Notes under the pieces: model-generated
Seen by the model: only the letters and a program-made list of their open reading frames with translations
Database searches by the model: none
Told to the model about the DNA's origin: nothing
Shown here: positions 17,027 through 25,474 of the stretch, in pieces
Numbering within the stretch: position 1 is the stretch's first letter
Layout: each line of letters opens with the position of its first letter
Position numbers and translations under genes: made by a program
Source of the DNA: Pseudomonadota bacterium
GTDB taxonomy: Bacteria; Pseudomonadota; Alphaproteobacteria; Sphingomonadales; Sphingomonadaceae
Reading direction: 5' to 3'
Length of the DNA: 64,000 nucleotides
Assembly (NCBI GenBank): GCA_023423655.1
Contig: JAFAFE010000002.1
Coordinates: 1 to 64,000, forward strand

Positions 17027-18019
17027 ATGGCGGAATGGATTTACGAAGACGGTATCGGTGAAGCGCGCGCCGCGCTCGTCCATAAAGGGCGCATCATCGA
17101 AGCGCAGATCGAACGCGACAGCGACCAAGCCCGCACCGGCGCGATTGCGGGCGGGCGCATGGTCGAACAGCGTATCACCAAGCTGCGTGGCATTGTCCGG
17201 CTGGATAGCGGTGAGGATGTGCTGCTCGAACCGATCCCGCCTAAATTGACCGAAGGCGGGCGCGTTACGGTCGAAATATTACGCGAGGCGATTATAGAAC
17301 CGGGCCGTGCCAAGCTTGCCAAGGCGCGCGGGGTGAAGGGCGCTGCCAAACCGGCCCCCGGCAAAAAATTGCTCCAGCGTATCCGCATGACCGGCCATAA
17401 TGTGTTGATAGCCAGCCCGCATGATGCCGAGGACCGGCTCGAAGAAGCGGGCTGGAGCGAGTTGCTGGAGGAAGCGGCGAGCGGCGAGGTCGCTTTTGAC
17501 GGCGGGGCGCTGCGCATCGCGCTCACCCCTGCCATGACCGTCATTGACATTGACGGCCCGTTAAAGCCCGCAGAGCTAGCCAAGCGCGGCAGTGCGGCGG
17601 CGGCCGACGCGATCCGCCGCATGGGGATTGCGGGCTCGATCGGTATCGACTTTCCGACACTCGAAGAAAAAGCCGCGCGCGCCGCGATTGCCGATGCGTT
17701 TGATGCGGTGCTGCCGCAACCGTTCGAGCGCACGGCGGTGAACGGCTTTGGCCTGATGCAGGTCGTGCGCCGCCGCGAACGGGCATCCCTGGCCGAACTC
17801 ATCCAATATGAGCCGGTCGAATCAGCCGCGCTCGCGCTGTTGCGGCGGGCCGAACGTGCGAAGGGAACCGGGCTTGCAACCATCACCGCGCCGCCTGCGG
17901 TCATTGCCTTGCTTGAAAGCCGACCGGACTGGGGCGGACAGTTGGCGCGCAGCCTGGGCCGTGAAATAAGCTTGGCAAGCGATGCCAGCCTTGGCATTCA
18001 TGGCGGCTATGTCAGCTAA
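17027..18019 (+). CDS. Short ribonuclease E/G family protein
   Basis: A 330-residue member of the RNase E/G family. It retains the catalytic-core features: TVIDIDGPL and GSIGIDFPTLEEKA, supplying the two metal-binding aspartates, and NGFGLMQVVRRRE, matching the FGL.E.TR segment. It lacks the C-terminal zinc-link CPxC motif and the long scaffold domain, so it is shorter than RNase G (about 490). The N-terminal region around GRIIEAQIERD resembles the start of the S1-containing part. Start ATG 17027 (MAEWIYEDG) is preferred over 17015. The 3' end overlaps yacG. Confidence 0.8.
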   Translation: MAEWIYEDGIGEARAALVHKGRIIEAQIERDSDQARTGAIAGGRMVEQRITKLRGIVRLDSGEDVLLEPIPPKLTEGGRVTVEILREAIIEPGRAKLAKARGVKGAAKPAPGKKLLQRIRMTGHNVLIASPHDAEDRLEEAGWSELLEEAASGEVAFDGGALRIALTPAMTVIDIDGPLKPAELAKRGSAAAADAIRRMGIAGSIGIDFPTLEEKAARAAIADAFDAVLPQPFERTAVNGFGLMQVVRRRERASLAELIQYEPVESAALALLRRAERAKGTGLATITAPPAVIALLESRPDWGGQLARSLGREISLASDASLGIHGGYVS

Positions 18020-18257
18020 ACCTGTTTCCTCGCCTCCGGCCCAAACTGCCGCCAAACGTACGCGCGCCTGCCCGATTTGCGGCAAAGCGACGGTTCAGGA
18101 CTATCGCCCTTTCTGTAGCAAAGGCTGTCGCGACCGCGACTTTTTGCACTGGGCGGACGGCGGTTACAAGCTCCCCGGAGCGGCGCTCGACGAGGATGCG
18201 CTCGAACAAATCGAAAAAAATAACATAAACGGGCTGGACAGTGGCACCGATGACTGA
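18009..18257 (+). CDS. yacG: YacG-type zinc-finger DNA gyrase inhibitor
   Basis: A small zinc-ribbon protein of about 82 residues that binds GyrB in E. coli and inhibits gyrase. The four zinc ligands are clear: CPICG (CxxC) and, 15 residues on, FCSKGCRDRD (CxxxC), followed by the conserved DFLHWADGGYKLPG. ATG 18009 has a GGCGG ribosome binding site; ATG 18000 is an alternative. It overlaps the RNase 3' end. The acidic C-terminus is typical of the family. Confidence 0.9.
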   Translation: MSAKPVSSPPAQTAAKRTRACPICGKATVQDYRPFCSKGCRDRDFLHWADGGYKLPGAALDEDALEQIEKNNINGLDSGTDD

Positions 18258-18312
18258 TTAAAGGCGCGGCTTCCAGACGGAGCCGACTGAAGCGAACCGG
18301 CCCGCCAAAGAT

Positions 18313-18388
18313 GCCTCGGTAGCTCAGTTGGTAGAGCATGCGACTGAAAATCGCAGTGTCGGTGGTTCGATCCCGCCCCGAGGCACCA
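18313..18388 (+). tRNA. tRNA-Phe (GAA)
   Basis: A 76-nt cloverleaf. The acceptor arms GCCTCGG and CCGAGGC pair, the D arm contains AGCTCAGTTGGTAGAGC, the anticodon stem encloses CTGAAAA (anticodon GAA), and the T loop reads GGTTCGATCC. CCA is encoded. It follows yacG by 55 bp. Confidence 0.98.
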
Positions 18389-18602
18389 CTTTTCCCCTTC
18401 ATATTATTATCGGCCTATGCGCCTTTACTGGCCGCCAAACTGTGTCTTGCGTGCCGCACTTTTGACGCTCCTGCTTGTCCGGTCACATTTTCGTCATCAT
18501 CCTGATTGCCAAGCTTTCAAGGATTGATTAGCCTCGCATGGGAGACCGGCAAAAGTATCCGCACGAAACAAGGGAAGTGCCGGAGATAAAAGGGGATATA
18601 AG

Positions 18603-21600
18603 ATGAGGAAAATGGCCTTTAAGGTAACGGCGTCCGTTCTGGCGTTTGGCGTTGCGGCAACCCCGCTTTATGCGCAGGAAACGACCGAAACCACGACCAG
18701 CGTTGCGAGCGATTCTGCCGAAACGTCCGGCGATAGCGCCATCATCGTAACCGGATCGCGCATCAAGCAGGATCCGACCAAAAGCGCCCTGCCGCTCCAG
18801 GTTGTGACCAGCCAGGAATTGCAACGCGAAGGGATTAACAGCCCCGAACAACTGATTTCCTATTTGTCGACCAACGGCAACGGTTCGGACAATCTTGCGG
18901 CGAATTCCGATGTCACCAGCGGCGCGCAGCGCGGCACCAATGGCTTATCGGCTGCCAACCTTCGCGGGCAGGGGGCCTCATCGACATTGGTGTTGCTCAA
19001 TGGACGGCGCGTTGCAGCGCATGGCCTCACCGGTTCTGCGGTCGACGTCAACCAGATTCCCTTTGCCGCAATCGAACGGGTGGAAGTCTTGAAAGACGGT
19101 GCATCCGCTATTTACGGCACTGATGCCATCGGCGGCGTGATCAACTTCATTACCAAGACCAACTATCAAGGCCTTACCCTGAACGGCTTTACCGATTTCA
19201 CCGAAAGGGGGGATGGTAATATTTATCGTTTGTCGGCGACGGCTGGCTATGGCGATCTCGAAGAACAGGGCTTCAATATCATGGGCGCTGTTTCGTATAG
19301 TTGGAATAAAATCCTGCGCGGATCTAAGCGCGACTTTGTCAACACCAACCAGCCGGAACGCGGCCTGTCGGCGGATACACGCGGCACGCCTATCGCGACG
19401 ATATTTTCCATCGGGGCGAACGGTATTTTTGCGCCGAACGGAAGCCTTCTTGCAGGAACAGCAGTCCCGAATGGCGGGGTGAATACACTGGATCTGCCGG
19501 GCGGAGCGGGTTGCGATTCGGTCGAAGGTGGCATGGCTTATGATGAGCTGTTGTGGGGCGCGCCCACAGCCCGCTATGCTTGTGCTTGGGATACCGGCCG
19601 GGCGGCAGTGCTGCAGCAACCGTTGCAGACCCTGACCTATTATGGCCGCGCTACGGTGAAACTGGGCGACCACCAAGCCTATGCGGAAGTCACAGGGTCG
19701 GATGCGGAATCACGCAAGATTTTTTCGCATAACCAATATTCGGGTAATACTGCCGCGTTGCCGCTTTATTATCCGCTCAACAATGTAACACAATCGACCT
19801 ATAACGGCATTTTCAATCAGCTGGTGGCCGCTTTCCCCAATGATGCGGCTTTGCGCGCCAATTATGGCAAGCCTATCGCTTATCGCTGGCGTTGTATTGC
19901 CTGTGGCGAGCGCGAATATATAACCGATACCAATACGCTGCGTGCGGCCGTTGGTCTGGAAGGCCCGATCGCGACCAATTGGGATTACCGCGTGGGCGGG
20001 TCGTTTGCCCGCAGCCGCGTTACCTCCACCTTGGGGAGCGGCTATCATTATCGCGGCGTCTTTCCCAATGCTGCCTATGCAGCAGCATCGGGCGTGACGA
20101 AGCCCGATCCGAACGATCCTACAAAACGAATTCCAGTCGTCGCGGGTGACATTGACCCGCGCGCGCCTATCGCGCCCGGTGCGACGGCTCCGGGCATTGT
20201 CGGCTTGCTCAATAGCGGCATTTTGAATCCCTTCTCGGTCACGCAAACGCCGGAGGCTATGGCTGCTCTCAAGGCTATCTCCGCGGAAGGGGTTATGTTG
20301 TATAGCGGGCAGTATAAGGTGACGCAGTTTGACGGGTCGGTTTCCGGGACGTTGTTCGCGCTACCCGGTGGCGACGCAAAATTGGCGGCTGGTATCGACT
20401 ATCGCCGCGAAAGCTATACGTTTGACGGATCTTCTGCCGGTATTGTCGGTGCCCCCGACATCTTCAACGTTGCCTTTGACAATGTGAATGCGTTGGAGGG
20501 GCTGCACCGCACGGTGAAGGCCGCCTATGCCGAAATATTGTTGCCGGTGTTTGACAGGCTGGATGTGACGCTGGCGGGCCGCGTGGACGATTATACCGGC
20601 TTTGGCACCACATGGAATCCCAAAGTTGCGGTACAGTTCCGCCCGACTGATTGGTTGATGTTCCGGGGATCATACAGCACCGGCTTCCGTGTCCCCAATT
20701 TCAACCAGATTTTCAACGGCACGACCGAATCGCCGATCACCGGCGCATCGCTGGGTGATCCGTTGCTATGTCCCAATGGTGTCGTCACGACGTCGGTTCC
20801 CGGCTGTGTGTCGATTGCGTCACAGAATATCAATGCGGAAACCCTCACCGGTGGCAAGCTTGATGTCGGGCCCGAAAAATCTAAACAATATAGTGTTGGT
20901 GTCGTGGTGAAGCCTTCGCGCCATTTCACCGCCTCGGTCGATTTCTGGTCGATCAATGTCGATGATGTGATTGGTGCACCGACGTCGGGTGACGTGCTGC
21001 GTTATTCCCAATTTTTTGCAGACCGGATTATCCGCAATCAGGCCGGGGTCATCGACCAGTTGGATTTGCGGACGGGCAATCTCGGCTCGCGCCGCACCCA
21101 AGGGATTGAACTGGTCCTGCGTGGCGGGTTCGATGTTGGCAATGGTTCGTTAACGGCGGGTATTGACGGAACCTATCTTGTTAAAAAGAAAGAGCGTTTT
21201 GTCGATGAAGCGCCGTGGCGCGATCTCGTTGGTATTTTCACTTACACTGGCGACCTTGGCTTGCGCTGGAAGCATAATGCCTTTGTGACATGGTCGAACG
21301 ATGACATTAGCGTGTCCTTCTCGCAAATCTTCCGCAAAGGCTATGAAAATAACCGGTTGATTGCAGGTGCGCTGACCCGTCCGGACTATAATGAAAAGGT
21401 CAAAGATTATGTCATCTATAATCTGTCGACGGCCTTCAAGGTTACGGACCGGTATCAGATGACCGTGGGTGTCCGTAACTTGTTCGACACCGATCCGCCC
21501 TTTGCGATTACCTATGACAGTAATACCGGCGCGGGGTCGAGCTGGGAGCCGCGTGTGGCCGATCCGCGTGGGCGTTCCTTCACGGTGGGCGTCGAAGCGA

Positions 21601-21608
21601 AATTCTGA
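18603..21608 (+). CDS. TonB-dependent outer-membrane receptor
   Basis: A 1001-residue receptor with a Sec signal peptide (cleavage after LYAQ, about residue 25), a Thr/Ser-rich linker and the TonB box region IIVTGSRIKQDPT. The plug domain (about 45-190) contains NLRGQGASSTLVLLNGRR and EVLKDGASAIYGTDAIGGVINFIT. A 22-strand-type barrel follows, ending in the C-terminal phenylalanine (TVGVEAKF). The ligand is unknown, and no transport or enzyme genes flank it. It is a monocistron with GGGGATATAAG as ribosome binding site and a terminator 19 bp after the stop. Confidence 0.93.
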   Translation: MRKMAFKVTASVLAFGVAATPLYAQETTETTTSVASDSAETSGDSAIIVTGSRIKQDPTKSALPLQVVTSQELQREGINSPEQLISYLSTNGNGSDNLAANSDVTSGAQRGTNGLSAANLRGQGASSTLVLLNGRRVAAHGLTGSAVDVNQIPFAAIERVEVLKDGASAIYGTDAIGGVINFITKTNYQGLTLNGFTDFTERGDGNIYRLSATAGYGDLEEQGFNIMGAVSYSWNKILRGSKRDFVNTNQPERGLSADTRGTPIATIFSIGANGIFAPNGSLLAGTAVPNGGVNTLDLPGGAGCDSVEGGMAYDELLWGAPTARYACAWDTGRAAVLQQPLQTLTYYGRATVKLGDHQAYAEVTGSDAESRKIFSHNQYSGNTAALPLYYPLNNVTQSTYNGIFNQLVAAFPNDAALRANYGKPIAYRWRCIACGEREYITDTNTLRAAVGLEGPIATNWDYRVGGSFARSRVTSTLGSGYHYRGVFPNAAYAAASGVTKPDPNDPTKRIPVVAGDIDPRAPIAPGATAPGIVGLLNSGILNPFSVTQTPEAMAALKAISAEGVMLYSGQYKVTQFDGSVSGTLFALPGGDAKLAAGIDYRRESYTFDGSSAGIVGAPDIFNVAFDNVNALEGLHRTVKAAYAEILLPVFDRLDVTLAGRVDDYTGFGTTWNPKVAVQFRPTDWLMFRGSYSTGFRVPNFNQIFNGTTESPITGASLGDPLLCPNGVVTTSVPGCVSIASQNINAETLTGGKLDVGPEKSKQYSVGVVVKPSRHFTASVDFWSINVDDVIGAPTSGDVLRYSQFFADRIIRNQAGVIDQLDLRTGNLGSRRTQGIELVLRGGFDVGNGSLTAGIDGTYLVKKKERFVDEAPWRDLVGIFTYTGDLGLRWKHNAFVTWSNDDISVSFSQIFRKGYENNRLIAGALTRPDYNEKVKDYVIYNLSTAFKVTDRYQMTVGVRNLFDTDPPFAITYDSNTGAGSSWEPRVADPRGRSFTVGVEAKF

Positions 21609-21627
21609 CCAAAGCTGCATAAGCGAT

Positions 21628-21667
21628 AAAAAGGGGCGCTTCCCGATGGTGGAAGCGCCCCTTTTTA
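21628..21667 (+). terminator. Intrinsic terminator after the TonB receptor
   Basis: A long perfect hairpin, arms AAAAAGGGGCGCTTCC and GGAAGCGCCCCTTTTT with a 7-nt loop. The flanking A and T runs make it usable on both strands, so it may also stop transcripts from the convergent hydrolase gene. Confidence 0.92.
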
Positions 21668-21732
21668 TGGTCGGGGAAAGCGCGAGCGGGGGTGAGCGAA
21701 GTGGTGGGCGCAAGCGTGAACCCCCGCGCCCC

Positions 21733-22965
21733 TTATTTCGTCTTCCAGCTCCCGCTTTCCTTAAACTGTTCCTTGACCTCGCCCGATGTGTTGAGCGCGG
21801 GGTCGGCATAGTCGCGCTGGACCGGCGGGGCGGCAGTGAAGCCCGGCGTTGTGGCCGAGCGGGCAGGTGTAGCGGGCGCCGGATGCGCGGCGCTTCCGTC
21901 CACTACAGTCCGTCCGCCAAGGTCGGCAGCTTTGGCATCGGCAATCGCTTTGGCGACCGCCGGATCAAGCGCGACCGCTTCGCCGCCCGCAGCGCCCGCC
22001 ATCGGCGTAGTGGCTTTACCCGCAATCTGGTCGGCAATCGAACGATGCGGTCCCGGCACCGGTTCGCGGCCCGCATAAGGCTGGCGGAAAGCCGACAATT
22101 CGCCCCAGCGCCCGCGCCAGCGGTGAAAAATATGCGCGCCGATCACATTGGTCATCACCAACGTCTTGCCCCAATAGGGCCAGATCGCTTGCGTATGATA
22201 ATGGGTCGCAAGGCCGACGCTCGGGAAAGTCCGCCCCGACAAGGCTTCGGCGGCAATGCGGCGCGAGCGCAGCCATTCCGCCGTTGCGGGCCGCCGCGCC
22301 ATCGCGCCATCGCACGCAAAGCTGAACTGGCAACCGGTGGTGCGCTCCGACCCTTGGAATACCACGCCGCACACGCTGTTCGGAAAACTCGGATGGCGCA
22401 CGCGGTTCAGCACCACTTGGGCAACGCCGCGCATCCCGTCATCACTTTCCGATGCGGCTTCATAATAGATAGCGGTGGTGAGGCATTGCAGCGCGCGCGA
22501 CGTATCGGTCGCGCTGCGTCCGTGGAACACATAGCGGTTGGCGGCGGGACCGATAAACGCCTGTTCCTTGACCTGAAGCGGGGTGAGTGCCGTCCCGCTC
22601 GCTGCGTTCAGAAGGTCGGTCGCATTGGGGTCGGGGATGGACGGGTCGATCATCGCGGCGGCATCGCGCGATCCGGCATGGGTCGCGGCCCATAGCTGCG
22701 TATCATAAGGTTTGAAGCGGACGGGGGTGGAGACCTTATACCCTTCCGCCGCGCTGCTTGCGACGGCGTGCGACACGGTGAATAGCGACAGGATGAGCGC
22801 CGTGCCCGCGCCATAGCGCACCCACGCGGGGAAGGGGGCTTTCATCCCCAACGCCGCGCGCTCGGCTGCTGCTGCCTTGCGCAGCCTGTCCTTATGTGCC
22901 CAGCCCTTTTGCATCTCGTTCAATAATGTCGCACAAATCTTTATGGGGGAGGGAGCAAAGGTCAC
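21733..22965 (-). CDS. Cell wall hydrolase (SleB/Hydrolase_2 family)
   Basis: A 410-residue envelope protein with an N-terminal cytoplasmic stretch of about 45 residues, one transmembrane segment (GAGTALILSLFTVSHAVA) and a periplasmic SleB-type domain. The catalytic domain is seen in RALQCLTTAIYYEAASESDDGMRGVAQVVLNRV, whose YYEA glutamate is the likely acid, and SVCGVVFQGSERTTGCQFSF. This is a lytic transglycosylase-like peptidoglycan hydrolase. The C-terminal 120 residues are Ala/Pro rich and low-complexity. In-frame ATGs downstream leave the exact start uncertain. Confidence 0.85.
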   Translation of the reverse strand: MTFAPSPIKICATLLNEMQKGWAHKDRLRKAAAAERAALGMKAPFPAWVRYGAGTALILSLFTVSHAVASSAAEGYKVSTPVRFKPYDTQLWAATHAGSRDAAAMIDPSIPDPNATDLLNAASGTALTPLQVKEQAFIGPAANRYVFHGRSATDTSRALQCLTTAIYYEAASESDDGMRGVAQVVLNRVRHPSFPNSVCGVVFQGSERTTGCQFSFACDGAMARRPATAEWLRSRRIAAEALSGRTFPSVGLATHYHTQAIWPYWGKTLVMTNVIGAHIFHRWRGRWGELSAFRQPYAGREPVPGPHRSIADQIAGKATTPMAGAAGGEAVALDPAVAKAIADAKAADLGGRTVVDGSAAHPAPATPARSATTPGFTAAPPVQRDYADPALNTSGEVKEQFKESGSWKTK

Positions 22966-23170
22966 CCGCCCGGATTACAAATTTCGACCCTTTTACCCGA
23001 TATTTATTGCCAAATAACCAAAGGATTCGGGCCGGAACCCACTTTGTCCCGTAAAGGGACACGCCCATAGCAGAAGTTTAACCCTGAAACCAGCGGCACG
23101 CGGTATCAAGATGTAACGCAAAATATCCCGTGATTACAAGGAGTTTAGGGGGTGTGCGCCGTGCAACATC

Positions 23171-23788
23171 TCAGCCCGCTTCGGCAATCAGGGCGGCGGC
23201 TTCCTTGCCGGTCCAATCCAGCGCGCCATTGACGCGCAACACTTCCTTGCCGTCCTTGTCGATGAGGATGGTGGTCGGGAGCGCGCCGACTTCCAGCCCT
23301 TGCCCCAATTTATTTTCGGGGTCGATAAAGGGTTTCAGATGCTTGAGGCCGGTTTTGGCAAAAAAAGCATCGACCGGCTCCGCGCCTTTGAGATCCTGCG
23401 ACACCGCGATCACCGCCACCTTGCCTGCAAGCGTTCCGGCAAGGCTATCGAGCGCAGGCATTTCAACGACGCACGGCCCGCACCAAGTCGCCCACAGGTT
23501 CAAAAGCATCGGTTTCCCGCGATAATCGCTCAAACTTACCGCCGCATCATCATCGCCGGTAAAGCCCAGATCAGCGACCGGCTTTCCCTTACGGCTGCGG
23601 TCGATTGTGTAATTTTCCTTGGAGCCATCGGCAGTTTGCGCGGCTGGCCCCTCCGGAACAGTTCCATCTGTTACCATATTCTGCCCCGCCGGGGGTTGCC
23701 CGTCCCCCGCCTTTTCCTTATCGCACGCGCCGAGCAACAGCGCGCCCGTGACGAGCGTGCCAAAAGCGATGCGGGAAAAGGCAGACAT
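23171..23788 (-). CDS. TlpA-like thioredoxin-fold lipoprotein
   Basis: A 205-residue periplasmic thiol-disulfide oxidoreductase of the TlpA/ResA type. From ATG 23788 it has a lipoprotein signal (LLLGACDKE), a linker, then a thioredoxin fold with active site ATWCGPCVVEMP and the cis-proline segment GALPTTILID. It probably reduces or assembles exported proteins such as cytochromes. GGAG lies 8 nt upstream of this ATG on the minus strand. The start codon overlaps that of divergent argH (shared CATG), so control elements for each gene must lie in the other's coding region. Confidence 0.88.
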   Translation of the reverse strand: MSAFSRIAFGTLVTGALLLGACDKEKAGDGQPPAGQNMVTDGTVPEGPAAQTADGSKENYTIDRSRKGKPVADLGFTGDDDAAVSLSDYRGKPMLLNLWATWCGPCVVEMPALDSLAGTLAGKVAVIAVSQDLKGAEPVDAFFAKTGLKHLKPFIDPENKLGQGLEVGALPTTILIDKDGKEVLRVNGALDWTGKEAAALIAEAG

Positions 23789-25187
23789 GGCGGATACTCC
23801 AAAGGCGAACAATATGTGGGGCGGGCGCTTTGCCGCAGGGCCAAGCGCCATCATGCGCGAGATAAATGCCTCCATCCCGTTCGACAAGCGTTTGTGGCAA
23901 CAGGATATAGCAGGGTCGAAGGCTCATGTCGCGATGCTGGGCGCGCAAGCCATTATTGCCAACGCCGATGTCAAAGCCATTATAGACGGGCTGGACCGGA
24001 TCGCCGCCGATTATGAAGCCAATGGTGTCCCCGTCGATATGGCGCTTGAAGATATTCATATGACTGTAGAATCGCGGCTCGCCGAACTGATTGGCTCGGC
24101 TGCGGGCAGGCTCCACACCGCGCGGTCCCGCAACGATCAGGTTGCGACCGATTTCAAACTATGGGTGCGCGATGCGATCGACGAGGTTGATGCAGGGCTG
24201 GCTGCGCTCCAGACGCAGTTGGTGACGCGGGCAGGCGAACATGCCGATAGCATCATGCCCGGCTTCACCCATTTGCAAAGCGCCCAACCGGTGACGCTCG
24301 GCCATCATCTTATGGCCTATTATGAAATGATCGCGCGCGACCGTAGCCGTTTTGCCGATGCGCGCGCGCGCTTGAACCAGTCGCCCTTGGGGGCTGCCGC
24401 ACTGGCTGGCACCGGCCACAAGATTGACCGGCAAGCCACCGCCTCGGAGCTCGGCTTTGAAAATGGCCCGACACGCAATAGCTTGGACAGCGTATCCGAC
24501 CGCGACTTTGCACTCGATTATCTGATGGCCTCGACCCAATGCGCGCTGCATTTGTCGCGCTTGGCCGAAGAATTTATCATCTGGGCGAGCCAGCCTTTCG
24601 GCTTTGTTGCGCTCCCCGACGCTTATTCGACCGGCAGTTCGATCATGCCGCAAAAGCGCAACCCCGATGCTGCCGAGCTGGTGCGCGGCCATGCGGGGCG
24701 GATTGCGGGCTGTATGACCGCGCTCGTCATGACGATGAAGGGCCTGCCGCTCGCTTATTCCAAAGATATGCAGGATGATAAGCCGCCCGTATTTGAAGCG
24801 CATGACCTTCTTGCGCTGTCCATTGCGGCGATGACCGGCATGGTGAAAACCACGACCTTCCGCAACGACCGGATGCGCGCGCTGGCCGAAAGCGGCTTTG
24901 CGACCGCGACCGATTTGGCCGACTGGCTGGTGCGCGAAGCGGGCGTGCCGTTCCGTGAAGCGCACCATATTACCGGCGCAGTGGTCAAAGCGGCCGAGGA
25001 TAAGGGTGGTGGTCTGATGGCGCTCACGCTTGACGATTTGAAGGCCATTGACAGCCGTATCGACGCGGGCGCTATGGCTATGCTAACGGTGGACGCATCG
25101 GTGGCGAGCCGGACCAGTTTCGGCGGCACCGCACCTTCGGAGGTGCGCGCGCGGGTCGCCGAAGCACGGAAGGAATTGGGCCTGTGA
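23787..25187 (+). CDS. argH: Argininosuccinate lyase
   Basis: Cleaves argininosuccinate to arginine and fumarate, the last step of arginine synthesis. The 466-residue protein has the aspartase/fumarase superfamily signature GSSIMPQKRNPD. It also shows MWGGRFAAGPS near the start, HTARSRNDQVATDFKLW, and FTHLQSAQPVTLGHH. ATG 23787 (MADTPK) matches the usual Sphingomonadales N-terminus. ATG 23814 (MWGGRF) with AAGG upstream is possible and would remove the overlap with the divergent gene. It heads an argH-lptM-lysA-siroheme-zntB run with overlapping or closely spaced genes. Confidence 0.95.
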   Translation: MADTPKANNMWGGRFAAGPSAIMREINASIPFDKRLWQQDIAGSKAHVAMLGAQAIIANADVKAIIDGLDRIAADYEANGVPVDMALEDIHMTVESRLAELIGSAAGRLHTARSRNDQVATDFKLWVRDAIDEVDAGLAALQTQLVTRAGEHADSIMPGFTHLQSAQPVTLGHHLMAYYEMIARDRSRFADARARLNQSPLGAAALAGTGHKIDRQATASELGFENGPTRNSLDSVSDRDFALDYLMASTQCALHLSRLAEEFIIWASQPFGFVALPDAYSTGSSIMPQKRNPDAAELVRGHAGRIAGCMTALVMTMKGLPLAYSKDMQDDKPPVFEAHDLLALSIAAMTGMVKTTTFRNDRMRALAESGFATATDLADWLVREAGVPFREAHHITGAVVKAAEDKGGGLMALTLDDLKAIDSRIDAGAMAMLTVDASVASRTSFGGTAPSEVRARVAEARKELGL

Positions 25188-25450
25188 TGCCGATAGCGCG
25201 CAAAAAGACGGCCATGCTGGCGGCGCTCCTTGTCGGGAGTCTGTCGCTTACGGCTTGCGGCAAAAAGGTCGCGTTGAAACCGGCGTCGGGCGAAAGCCTG
25301 CCGGTCGCGCCAGCCGGTGCGGAAACGGTGCCGACCGCCGATGACCTCATCACGCCCAAACCGCAAACCCGTCCGGACCGCAGCGATGAACTGCTCCGGC
25401 GGTCCGAAAAACGGAAAGACGACCCGTTCGATCTTCCTCCTCCCGGCTAA
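25187..25450 (+). CDS. lptM: LptM-like small lipoprotein
   Basis: An 87-residue lipoprotein precursor with lipobox LTACG followed by KKVALKP. Small lipoproteins between argH and lysA are widespread; E. coli LptM (YifL) helps mature the LptD outer-membrane LPS translocon. The context supports that family, although it is longer than E. coli LptM (about 67). The mature part is Pro-rich and ends in a charged LRRSEKRKDDPFDLPPPG. ATG 25187 overlaps the argH stop (TGATG), with GTG 25184 as an alternative. Confidence 0.75.
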   Translation: MPIARKKTAMLAALLVGSLSLTACGKKVALKPASGESLPVAPAGAETVPTADDLITPKPQTRPDRSDELLRRSEKRKDDPFDLPPPG

Positions 25451-25474
25451 AAAAACTAACAGGACAATTTGACA

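Noticed and set aside
18389..18602. A riboswitch upstream of the TonB-dependent receptor
   Set aside because: I found no cobalamin-box or other conserved aptamer sequence in the 214-bp leader.
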